From Clostridia bacterium (GTDB taxonomy: Bacteria > Bacillota > Clostridia > Christensenellales > Borkfalkiaceae): DNA of 64,000 bases. The notes beneath the pieces are model-generated. The model worked only from the letters and a program-made list of their open reading frames with translations, searched no databases and had not been told where the DNA came from. Position 1 is the first letter of the stretch. The number at the start of each line of letters is the position of its first letter. Location of the stretch: NCBI GenBank assembly GCA_029059705.1, contig JAIDVM010000015.1, forward strand, positions 1 to 64,000, read 5' to 3'. The position numbers and the translations under genes are program-made. Of the stretch, positions 1 to 6,423 are shown one piece after another.

Positions 1-49
1 CTCTACACGCGCCGTCTCGTCGGCCGCGTCAGATGTGTATAAGAGTCTG
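1..49 (+). other. Illumina Nextera adapter and index left at the contig end
   Basis: Bases 17-49 match the 33-base Nextera read-1 adapter (transposase end included) with three mismatches. Bases 2-8 match the end of the P5 oligo, and the eight bases 9-16 sit exactly where an i5 index would be. This is library sequence, not genome, so real sequence starts near base 50. Any reading frame crossing it, for example on the minus strand, carries an artificial tail. Confidence 0.95.
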
Positions 50-90
50 GCTGTGACGGGAGGGATAATAACAAAAATTGGTAAAATAAG

Positions 91-131
91 TTGACAGATG
101 ACTTGACAGGTGTAAAGTTTTGGTGTAAACT
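91..131 (+). promoter_or_regulatory. Promoter and possible NiaR operator of the nad operon
   Basis: TTGACA occurs at 91-96 and 103-108. The second copy is 17 bases from TAAACT (126-131), a 4/6 match to the -10 consensus. The octamer GGTGTAAA is repeated directly at 109-116 and 122-129, covering the spacer and -10. Because niaR is the third gene of the operon, these repeats are a plausible autoregulatory operator. That is inference, since I did not match them to a published NiaR site. Confidence 0.5.
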
Positions 132-143
132 TGCATATGATAT

Positions 144-1472
144 ATGAAAGATATGAAAGATTTTGACGTTGTGATTGTCGGCGCGGGCGTGGCGGGGCTG
201 AATTGCGCCCTGCATTTGCCCAAGGACAAGCGCATTTTGATAATTTGCAAGGGGAAGCCCGAAAAGTGCGACAGTTATCTTGCTCAGGGCGGCATTTGCC
301 GCATGCAGGGCGAGGCGGACTTCGAAGGTTATTTTGCCGACACTATGCGCGCGGGGCACTCGGAAAACAACCCTGCGGCGGTGGAGTGCATGATTAAATC
401 TTCGCCGAAGGTGATTGACGGACTTATTGATTTGGGCGTGGACTTTGCGAGGAACGGCGACGGCACTTTGGCGGTTACGCGCGAGGGCGGACATTCCCGC
501 AGCCGCATTTGCTTTCATGCGGATTGCACGGGCAAGGAAATTACTTCTAAGCTGGCGGAGCGAGTTTTTGCGTTTGAAAACGTGACCGTTTCGCCCGAGA
601 CAACCATGCTCGACTTGATTTGCGAGGGCAACGAGTGCTTTGGCGTGGTGGCTTTGGACAACGCTTCGGGCGAGGTGAAAAAGATTTTTGCGCCATACGT
701 TGTGCTTGCGACGGGCGGAATAGGGGGCGTTTACGAACACTCCACTAACTACCGCATTCTGACGGGCGACGGGGTTGCCGTTTGCATTAAGCGGGGCGTT
801 GAGGTTGAGAACATAGATTACGTGCAAATTCACCCGACCACGCTTTTTACCGAGCGCGAGGGGGAGCGGAGCTTTTTGATTTCGGAATCGGTGCGCGGCG
901 AGGGGGCGGTTTTGCTTGACAAAAACTTTGAAAGGTTTTGCGACGAGCTGCAACCGCGCGATGTCGTTACGGCGGAAATTTTGAAGAAAATGGAAGAGGA
1001 CGGCACGCCGCACGTGTGGCTGGACATGCGCGGGATTGACCGAAAAGAGGTGCGCGAGCACTTTCCTTCAATTGTGCAAAGGTGCGCGGAAGAGGGATAC
1101 GACGTGTTTAAAGAATGTATTCCCGTGGTGCCTGCGCAGCATTATTTTATGGGCGGTGTGAAGAGCGATTTGTTCGGGCGGACGAGCATGAAGAGGCTTT
1201 ACGCGGTGGGCGAAACGTGCTGCAACGGCGTGCACGGGGCGAACAGGCTGGCTTCGAACTCGCTGCTGGAAAGCTTGCTGTTTGCCGAGCGCGCGGCGGG
1301 CGACATTGCCGTAAATTTTGCGGAGTTTGACCGATTGACCGCCGAATATGCCGCAAATAAGCTTGTTTGGGACGATTATTCAAACCCGAAAAAGCTGCTG
1401 GAAAGTTATAAATCATTGTTGAAAAATAAGATTAAAGAGGCGGAAGATGAACGAAATAAGCATGAAAATTAA
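144..1472 (+). CDS. nadB: L-aspartate oxidase NadB
   Basis: FAD enzyme that oxidises L-aspartate to iminoaspartate, the first step of de novo NAD synthesis; its product goes to quinolinate synthase NadA. The N-terminus has the Rossmann dinucleotide motif (VIVGAGVAGLNCALHLP). The C-terminal half has HYFMGGV and HGANRLASNSLLE, conserved in the aspartate oxidase/fumarate reductase flavoprotein family. At 442 residues it is shorter than the about 540 of E. coli NadB, as in many clostridial forms. It overlaps nadC. NadA is not in the window and may lie beyond the contig end. The start at 144 has no SD and is only about 12 bases past a -10 element; 153 is an alternative ATG. Confidence 0.93.
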   Translation: MKDMKDFDVVIVGAGVAGLNCALHLPKDKRILIICKGKPEKCDSYLAQGGICRMQGEADFEGYFADTMRAGHSENNPAAVECMIKSSPKVIDGLIDLGVDFARNGDGTLAVTREGGHSRSRICFHADCTGKEITSKLAERVFAFENVTVSPETTMLDLICEGNECFGVVALDNASGEVKKIFAPYVVLATGGIGGVYEHSTNYRILTGDGVAVCIKRGVEVENIDYVQIHPTTLFTEREGERSFLISESVRGEGAVLLDKNFERFCDELQPRDVVTAEILKKMEEDGTPHVWLDMRGIDRKEVREHFPSIVQRCAEEGYDVFKECIPVVPAQHYFMGGVKSDLFGRTSMKRLYAVGETCCNGVHGANRLASNSLLESLLFAERAAGDIAVNFAEFDRLTAEYAANKLVWDDYSNPKKLLESYKSLLKNKIKEAEDERNKHEN

Positions 1473-2307
1473 CGCGGACGAACTGATTAGGCTTGCGCTT
1501 AAAGAGGACGTGACGAGCGGGGATATAAGCACGGACGCGGTTTTGAAGGAATTTAAAGAGGGCACGGTTGACCTTATTTGCAAGCAGGACGGAATTATTT
1601 GCGGGCTGCCCGTATTCGAGCGCGTTTTTAAGATTCTGGACGAAAATACGCGCGTGGAATTTTTTGCAAAGGACGGCGACAAAGTTGAAAAAGGGCAGCA
1701 TATTGCCATGGTAACGGGGGATATGCGCGTGCTTTTGACGGGCGAGCGCACGGCTTTGAACTATTTGCAGAGAATGAGCGGCATAGCCACTTATACCCAC
1801 GAAACGGCGGAGCTTTTGAAGGGCACGAAAACCAAGCTTTTGGACACCCGCAAGACCACGCCGAACATGCGGTTATTTGAAAAGTACGCCGTAAAGACGG
1901 GCGGCGGAAACAATCACCGTTATAACCTTTCGGACGCGGTTATGCTGAAAGACAACCACATAGGCGCGGCGGGCGGCATAAAGCAGGCGGTTGCGGCGGC
2001 GAGGGCGCATTGCTCATTCGTGCACAAGATTGAAGTTGAGTGCGAAAATCTTGAAATGTGCCGCGAGGCGGTTGAAGCGGGCGCGGACATAATTATGCTT
2101 GACAACATGACTGTTGCCGACATGAAGGCGGCGGTTAAGCTGATTGCGGGGCGCGCGCTTACCGAATGCAGCGGGAACGTTACGCGCGAGAACGTGAAAA
2201 ATATTGCGGAAACGGGGGTTGACTTCGTTTCGAGCGGGGCGTTGACGCACTCCGCGCCCATACTCGATTTGTCGCTGAAAAACATGCGCCCGACGGGGGC
2301 GAAATGA
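1447..2307 (+). CDS. nadC: Nicotinate-nucleotide diphosphorylase (quinolinate phosphoribosyltransferase) NadC
   Basis: Converts quinolinate and PRPP to nicotinate mononucleotide, CO2 and pyrophosphate, joining the de novo route to NAD. The 286-residue length is typical. The family core is visible: LLDTRKTTPNMRLFEKYAV, then a KTGGGNNHRYNLSD stretch and MLKDNHI, which hold the phosphate- and quinolinate-binding residues. The ATG at 1447 lies inside the end of nadB and has AGAGG at 1436-1440, six bases upstream; an in-frame ATG at 1462 is less well supported. Its stop overlaps the niaR start (ATGA), so the three genes are translationally coupled. Confidence 0.95.
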   Translation: MNEISMKINADELIRLALKEDVTSGDISTDAVLKEFKEGTVDLICKQDGIICGLPVFERVFKILDENTRVEFFAKDGDKVEKGQHIAMVTGDMRVLLTGERTALNYLQRMSGIATYTHETAELLKGTKTKLLDTRKTTPNMRLFEKYAVKTGGGNNHRYNLSDAVMLKDNHIGAAGGIKQAVAAARAHCSFVHKIEVECENLEMCREAVEAGADIIMLDNMTVADMKAAVKLIAGRALTECSGNVTRENVKNIAETGVDFVSSGALTHSAPILDLSLKNMRPTGAK

Positions 2308-2813
2308 AGGGCGAAAAGCGGCGCGAGGAAATTTTGAGCCTTATCGGGAACACCGACAATCCCATTCCCGCGAACGTTTTAAAGGAGCGCTTTAAGGTTT
2401 CGCGGCAGGTTATCGTGCAGGACATAGCCGTTTTGCGCGCGGGGGGATATGACATAACTTCAACCAACCGCGGCTACGTTTTGGGCAGGACGGCAAGGGC
2501 TTCGCGCGTGTTTAAGTGCAGGCACTCGTTTGACGAGATTGTGGACGAGGGGGTGCTTGTTATCGAGGCGGGCGGAAGAATAGAGGATATTTACGTGAAC
2601 CACCGCGTTTACGGAAGGATTTTTGCTAAGCTCGATTTATATAACCGCACGAACGTTGAAGAGCTTTACCGCTCGCTTGTTTCGGGGGCTTCGAAGCCCT
2701 TGATGAGCGTGACGGACGGATATCATTACCACACGGTAACCGCGGAAACGGAGGAAGTTTTGGACGGAATTGAGCGGGCGTTGAGGGACAAAGGGTTTTT
2801 GATTGAGATATAG
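2304..2813 (+). CDS. niaR: NiaR-type transcriptional repressor of NAD biosynthesis (HTH_11 + 3H domain)
   Basis: Repressor of nicotinate/NAD genes that, in characterised Firmicutes members, uses nicotinic acid as co-repressor. Residues 1-60 form a winged-helix HTH_11 (VLKERFKVSRQVIVQDIAVL). The rest is the 3H domain, with its three conserved histidines visible in CRHSFDEI, VNHRVYG and GYHYHTV. It is the last gene of nadB-nadC-niaR and overlaps nadC by four bases. Its location suggests it represses its own operon and perhaps the convergent pnuC. Length (169) fits the family. Confidence 0.92.
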   Translation: MKGEKRREEILSLIGNTDNPIPANVLKERFKVSRQVIVQDIAVLRAGGYDITSTNRGYVLGRTARASRVFKCRHSFDEIVDEGVLVIEAGGRIEDIYVNHRVYGRIFAKLDLYNRTNVEELYRSLVSGASKPLMSVTDGYHYHTVTAETEEVLDGIERALRDKGFLIEI

Positions 2814-2830
2814 TTTGTTATATAAAAAGT

Positions 2831-2858
2831 GCCGCCCGCGCCTTTTGGTGCGGGCGGC
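2831..2858. terminator. Bidirectional terminator between niaR and pnuC
   Basis: A 12-bp GC-rich stem (one G-U pair) with a TTTT loop, followed by T-rich sequence on the plus side and A/T-rich sequence on the other. It sits between the converging ends of niaR and pnuC. Confidence 0.9.
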
Positions 2859-2863
2859 TTTTA

Positions 2864-3565
2864 TTATTCTTTTAATTGTTGTTTTTGCCGGCGCGTCCAG
2901 CTGATGAAGCCGTAGAAATCGTTTATTAAAAAAATTGAAAAGCAGACGGCCATTGGCACGTAGTTTAAGCTTTGCGCGCAGGCGAGCGACCATAAAATTA
3001 TTAACACAACGTCGTTGAGCATGAATACGGCGGCGTAGGCGGGAACGCGTAAAACCATTAAAAACAGCGCCGAAAAGCTTGTTGCTACCGAAATTGTGCT
3101 GAAAATCAAATTTTCCGTGTTCAGTTCACGCAGAATAAAGTAGAACGCGGTGGTGATTGCCGCCGTTGAAACGAGCATAATTGCCGCATATTTGGGGGTT
3201 AATTTGCCCGTTTTTGTTTCGCCACCGCCCTCTTTTGCGGGGTTTTTAAGCCAGCTTATAAGCGAGGCCGTGCAGACGGGTATTTGCATGGCGAGGTAAA
3301 TTATCATTTCGCCGTAGTAGCCGAAAAAGTAAGAAACCGCGGCATATACGGCGCTGAACGCGAGCATGAGCATTAAGCCGAAGGCGTCGCCCTTTGCCGC
3401 GAAGATGAGCGAGGTTACGCCTATTAAGGATACGGCGAGGGTGGCGTAGTCGTCGTTTTTAACGGCGAAAAAGGACGCGGTTATGCCCGCGAGGGAGATA
3501 ATCCATAGCGCCCACTCGAATTTGGTTAAATTTTTGAAGGGGTTGCGGAGTTTGGGTTTTTTCAT
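2864..3565 (-). CDS. pnuC: PnuC family nicotinamide riboside/mononucleotide transporter
   Basis: Integral membrane importer of an NAD precursor, most likely nicotinamide riboside. The 233 residues form about seven hydrophobic helices. Two PnuC-family stretches are recognisable: ISWLKNP after helix 4 and the C-terminal NDFYGFISWTRR. It converges on the nad operon, so de novo synthesis and salvage are side by side. Thiamine or riboflavin transport by PnuT/PnuX-type relatives is possible, but the neighbours favour an NAD precursor. The ATG at 3565 has AAGGA just upstream. Expression is probably controlled by the leader at 3566-3660 and a perfect sigma-A promoter. Confidence 0.88.
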   Translation of the reverse strand: MKKPKLRNPFKNLTKFEWALWIISLAGITASFFAVKNDDYATLAVSLIGVTSLIFAAKGDAFGLMLMLAFSAVYAAVSYFFGYYGEMIIYLAMQIPVCTASLISWLKNPAKEGGGETKTGKLTPKYAAIMLVSTAAITTAFYFILRELNTENLIFSTISVATSFSALFLMVLRVPAYAAVFMLNDVVLIILWSLACAQSLNYVPMAVCFSIFLINDFYGFISWTRRQKQQLKE

Positions 3566-3660
3566 AAAATTCCTTGCAAAAAAAAGCGCCCGTGCCGCGC
3601 CTTCTAAGACCTAACGGTGCGACAGAGTGCTTTAAAACGGTTACCCGGTGGCAGCCGTTG
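3566..3660 (-). promoter_or_regulatory. Structured 5' leader of pnuC: candidate riboswitch or attenuator
   Basis: The transcript from the promoter at 3694-3666 has a leader of about 95 bases. It begins with an AACGG...CCGUU hairpin. It ends in a hairpin of GCGC/GCGC extended by G-U and A-U pairs (about 3582-3603), followed by eight Us (3585-3578), which is an intrinsic terminator just before the SD of pnuC. A terminator inside the leader implies conditional read-through. I could not match it to TPP, FMN, SAM, preQ1, NAD+-I or NAD+-II consensus features from memory. Confidence 0.5.
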
Positions 3661-3665
3661 CTTTA

Positions 3666-3694
3666 ATTATAATTGTATTGCGTTTTTTTGTCAA
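3666..3694 (-). promoter_or_regulatory. Perfect sigma-A promoter of pnuC
   Basis: Minus-strand TTGACA (3694-3689), 17-base spacer, TATAAT (3671-3666). All twelve positions match consensus. Confidence 0.88.
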
Positions 3695-3715
3695 GGGATT
3701 AAGAGTTTGGGTAAA

Positions 3716-3755
3716 AAGATTCTTCGGCTTCACTTTGTTTCGTTCAGAATGACAA
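3716..3755. repeat. Dispersed intergenic repeat, copy 1
   Basis: Forty bases, beginning AAGATTCTTCGGCTTCACTT, recur at 12063-12102 with 37 of 40 identical. Both copies lie between genes, and the three differences are all T/C. Similar CTTCGG...CAGAATGACA units are, from memory, common between genes in gut clostridial genomes; the function is unknown. Confidence 0.8.
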
Positions 3756-3766
3756 GAGAGGGTAGA

Positions 3767-3823
3767 ATGATAAACGAAAAAAAGTTTGAAAAAATTTTGG
3801 AAAATTGCCAACAAAACGCGTAG
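3767..3823 (+). CDS. Possible 18-codon leader peptide upstream of the sigma factor gene
   Basis: An ATG-started frame of 18 codons (begins MINEKKFEKIL, ends NCQQNA) with AGAGGG about six bases upstream. It lies between repeat copy 1 and the ECF sigma gene, and its stop is next to one arm of an inverted repeat (GTAGGTT 3820-3826, AACCTAC 3854-3860) that could fold in the sigma mRNA leader. The peptide is charged and resembles nothing I know. It may be chance. Confidence 0.2.
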   Translation: MINEKKFEKILENCQQNA

Positions 3824-3880
3824 GTTAAGTTATTATATAGGTGTAAGCAGAAAAACCTACTTGACCCACCCGGAGGAAGT

Positions 3881-4405
3881 ATGACGCTTGACAAACTGAT
3901 GACAAGGTTCTCGGACGGGGAGATTTCCGCGTTCGGGGATATATATGCGCAGACGCAAAAGACTGTGTATTTTATTGCGCTGTCGATTGTGAAGGAAAAA
4001 GCGCTTGCCGAAGACGTTATGCAGTCGGCATATTTAAGCGTGATTAAAAATGCGGCAAAGTACCGTGCGGGCACGAACGCGGCGGCGTGGATTGCAAAAA
4101 TTGCGAAAAACGAGGCTTTGGCGTTGGCTAAAAAGCGCGGACGCGAGATTTACGTTGACGAGCGCGAAAACCTGGACGTTTTCGGAACGGAGCAGACTAA
4201 CGACTTCGGGCTTTTAACGGACGCGGCGAAAAAGGCTTTGCCCGAGGACGAATTTCTTATACTCATGCTTGCGGCGGCGGAAGGATATAAGCGGCGGGAA
4301 ATAGCCGAAATCCTTGACATGCCGTTGCCGACGGTTACCTGGAAGTATAAAAGGGCGACCGAAAAGATGCGCGAAATTTTCCGCGACGGGTTTGGGGAGG
4401 ATTAA
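3881..4405 (+). CDS. ECF-family RNA polymerase sigma factor
   Basis: Small alternative sigma factor (174 residues) with the two-domain ECF layout. Region 2 lies at about 10-80 (FGDIYAQTQKTVYFIALSIV, then AEDVMQSAYLSV). Region 4 lies at about 115-170 (ILMLAAAEGYKRREIAEIL, TVTWKYKRATEKMREIF), ending in the helix-turn-helix that reads the -35. The ATG has a strong SD, GGAGGAAG, at 3872-3879. It is followed three bases later by a gene for a single-pass membrane protein, the usual arrangement for a sigma factor and its anti-sigma or signal partner. Target genes cannot be read from the sequence. Confidence 0.9.
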   Translation: MTLDKLMTRFSDGEISAFGDIYAQTQKTVYFIALSIVKEKALAEDVMQSAYLSVIKNAAKYRAGTNAAAWIAKIAKNEALALAKKRGREIYVDERENLDVFGTEQTNDFGLLTDAAKKALPEDEFLILMLAAAEGYKRREIAEILDMPLPTVTWKYKRATEKMREIFRDGFGED

Positions 4406-4408
4406 GTT

Positions 4409-5464
4409 ATGCGTTCGGAAATGATGAAAATGCTTAAAAACGAAGCGGAAAAGAACACGCCCGACGTATACAAAAAAGTTATGTCGGCGGCGAACGAGCA
4501 ATATCTGTTTTATGAATTGCGCCGCGAATATCATAGAAATAACGGTGATAAGGGTCGTTCTAAATCCGCAAAAGGCGGCGGAAGCGCGATGGTAGGGCTT
4601 AGCGCGACGATTGTTGCGCTTGCGCTGGGAACCTTTGCCGTGTTTGCGATTTGGGGCAAACAGATTACGTCCTTGCTGCTGCCTGCTGCCACAACGTTCC
4701 CCATGAGCGACACCTATGCGGTGGGCGCGGTTTCGGCGGCTAAGCTTTTGGACGAGAGCGTGCCCGAGGGTGCGGGCTCCGCGGCTTACGAATTTACGTT
4801 AAACAGCGGAAAGATAGAAGAAAACTTAAAGGTATTCGACAGATATTTCAACGCATTCGACTTGTTCGGTGGAACGCAAATAACCGTTTTAAACGCCGCG
4901 GGTGAAAAGGGGTATGCGGCGAAAGTGACGGTTAAAACGCAAAATTATTATAATACCGCTTTCGAATACGCGATGTATTTTAACGAGAGCGAAACGGAAG
5001 AAAATTCCGGCAAGCGCGCCGCGACGGGAGAGATTGCCGTGGGCGGAAGGAGCTTTGCTTTGCGCGGCGAAAGGCGCGTTAATGAGGATAAGCGGGACGA
5101 AGAGCTTTTGTTAAAGGTGTTTGCGGACGGACTTGACGGAAAGACTTTTGTGCAGGTTGAAAGCACGCCCAAAGGAAGCGCTGACAGAAATTCGCTTGAA
5201 TACCGCTATACCTTGGTTGTGGACGGCGAGGTTGCGGAAACCTCTACGCTGAAAACGGGCGGCGGGGTGACCTATTCGTTTGACGTGAGCGGCGCGTTCG
5301 GCGGAAGTTATAAGGTAATTCGCCCTGCGGACGGCAGCGCGGTAACCGTTGGGTATACGGTTGGCGGCGAGAGCGGTACGTTTAAAGTGCAGCCGAAGGA
5401 CGGCGGTTACGATTACGTTTTTACGGGCGCGGCGACGACGGCGAAAAAGATTAAGTTTGAATAA
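4409..5464 (+). CDS. Single-pass membrane protein, probable anti-sigma partner
   Basis: 351 residues: a cytoplasmic N-terminus of about 60 residues (helical, charged), one transmembrane helix at about 61-83 (MVGLSATIVALALGTFAVFA) and a large extracytoplasmic part rich in beta-strand-like, Gly/Thr/Val sequence. I recognise no catalytic motif. Position three bases after the ECF sigma gene, with GGGGAGG (4394-4400) ahead of the ATG, and the inside-out topology suggest that the N-terminus binds the sigma factor and the outer part senses a signal. No zinc-binding ZAS motif (HxxxCxxC) is visible, so it is not a classical ZAS anti-sigma. Function is inferred from context. Confidence 0.6.
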   Translation: MRSEMMKMLKNEAEKNTPDVYKKVMSAANEQYLFYELRREYHRNNGDKGRSKSAKGGGSAMVGLSATIVALALGTFAVFAIWGKQITSLLLPAATTFPMSDTYAVGAVSAAKLLDESVPEGAGSAAYEFTLNSGKIEENLKVFDRYFNAFDLFGGTQITVLNAAGEKGYAAKVTVKTQNYYNTAFEYAMYFNESETEENSGKRAATGEIAVGGRSFALRGERRVNEDKRDEELLLKVFADGLDGKTFVQVESTPKGSADRNSLEYRYTLVVDGEVAETSTLKTGGGVTYSFDVSGAFGGSYKVIRPADGSAVTVGYTVGGESGTFKVQPKDGGYDYVFTGAATTAKKIKFE

Positions 5465-5545
5465 TTAAAGTGAAGTTACGCAAAATATTATAAAGTTCGG
5501 TTCATTACGGCGTTTTTGGGTGGGATGCCGTTTTGGATATAAAAG

Positions 5546-5571
5546 GCGGCGGGCGCAGTTGCGCCCGCCGC
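5546..5571 (+). terminator. Terminator after the sigma/membrane-protein operon
   Basis: Perfect 11-bp GC stem (GCGGCGGGCGC and its complement) with AGTT loop, followed by TTAAATTTTTT. Confidence 0.92.
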
Positions 5572-5703
5572 TTAAATTTTTTGAAAATTTTCGTGGTTTT
5601 TTTGTTTTGGACTGTTTAAGGCGGCGCGGAAAGCTTTATATTAATATTGTAACGGTTGAAAATGACCTCCAACACGTTGGATGTTGTAATGTGAGAATGG
5701 ATT

Positions 5704-6237
5704 ATGGCAAAGAAGAAAGATGAAAATTTGAAATCGGAAGAAGTTTTGGAAGAAACCGAAAACGCCGAAAAGGCGAGCGGGGTAAAGGCGGAGCCGACCG
5801 AGCTTGAAAAGGCGCAAGCTTTGGCGGAGGATTATAAAAGAAAGTGGTATTCCGTTTCCGCCGAGTACGATAATTACCGCAAGCGTAACGCGGCGGCTGT
5901 TTCCAAAGCTTACGCCGACGGTGCGGCGGAGGCGGTTTTAAAGTTGTTGCCCGTGGCGGACAACTTTGGTTACGCGCTTATGTCGGCATCGGATGAAAAG
6001 ACGAAAGCGGGTATTGACAAGGTTATTAAAAGCTTTAACACCGTTTTGAAGTCTTTGGACGTGGAAGAAATAGAAGTGGCGGCGGGCGATAAGTTTGACG
6101 AAAGCGTTATGGAGGCCGTTTTAAACTTCCCCTGCGGGGAGGGCGAGGCGCCCAACTCGGTTAAGCAGGTGCTTAAAAAGGGATATAAGCAGGGAGATAA
6201 GGTTATACGCTTTGTGCAGGTGGCGGTAACGGTTTAA
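5704..6237 (+). CDS. grpE: GrpE nucleotide exchange factor
   Basis: Co-chaperone that releases ADP from DnaK. The 177 residues show the family plan: a charged, disordered N-terminus, a long dimerising coiled coil (about 35-90; YDNYRKRN is typical), VLKLLPVADNF at the start of the four-helix bundle, and a C-terminal beta domain with KGYKQGDKVIRFVQVAVTV. It heads grpE-dnaK-dnaJ, but hrcA, which usually precedes it in Firmicutes, is absent and no CIRCE element (TTAGCACTC-N9-GAGTGCTAA) occurs upstream. A 14-base near-palindrome, TCCAACACGTTGGA, lies about 25-35 bases before the start and could be an alternative operator. The SD is weak. Confidence 0.93.
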   Translation: MAKKKDENLKSEEVLEETENAEKASGVKAEPTELEKAQALAEDYKRKWYSVSAEYDNYRKRNAAAVSKAYADGAAEAVLKLLPVADNFGYALMSASDEKTKAGIDKVIKSFNTVLKSLDVEEIEVAAGDKFDESVMEAVLNFPCGEGEAPNSVKQVLKKGYKQGDKVIRFVQVAVTV

Positions 6238-6357
6238 AACGCATATAAGCTACGCAATACTGTGTTAAGCTCCGCTTTTCTTCGGGTCATTTACGGTTTA
6301 GTAAACTCCCCTTGAAAATGCTCGCTTGCCTTGTCTTGCTTGCTTCTATGCATTTTA
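6235..6357. repeat. Small element with imperfect terminal inverted repeats between grpE and dnaK
   Basis: About 123 bases bounded by 16-base inverted repeats: TAAAACGCATATAAGC at 6235-6250, and a right arm at 6342-6357 whose complement differs at two positions. The left end overlaps the grpE stop codon. Inside is a GTTTAGTAAAC palindrome but no coding frame. It looks like a MITE-like or foldback unit. I see no second copy in this window and no clear target-site duplication. Confidence 0.5.
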
Positions 6358-6423
6358 GATTTTATTGGTTTAAGTTTATATTAAATATTAAATTTCGTAA
6401 ATATAAATAAGGAGTATAAAGTT

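Noticed and set aside
3..1061. 352-codon minus-strand frame opposite nadB
   Set aside because: It is the antisense shadow of nadB and its last residues come from the sequencing adapter; basic, low-complexity composition and no SD.
3566..3660. Known vitamin riboswitch (TPP, FMN, cobalamin) before pnuC
   Set aside because: None of their core motifs (e.g. CUGAGA for TPP) is present; kept only as an unclassified structured leader.
5581..5703. CIRCE or CtsR site upstream of grpE
   Set aside because: No TTAGCACTC/GAGTGCTAA pair and no GGTCAAA tandem; only a weak unrelated palindrome.
5520..5723. 67-codon frame before grpE
   Set aside because: Runs through a terminator hairpin and overlaps the grpE start; no SD.
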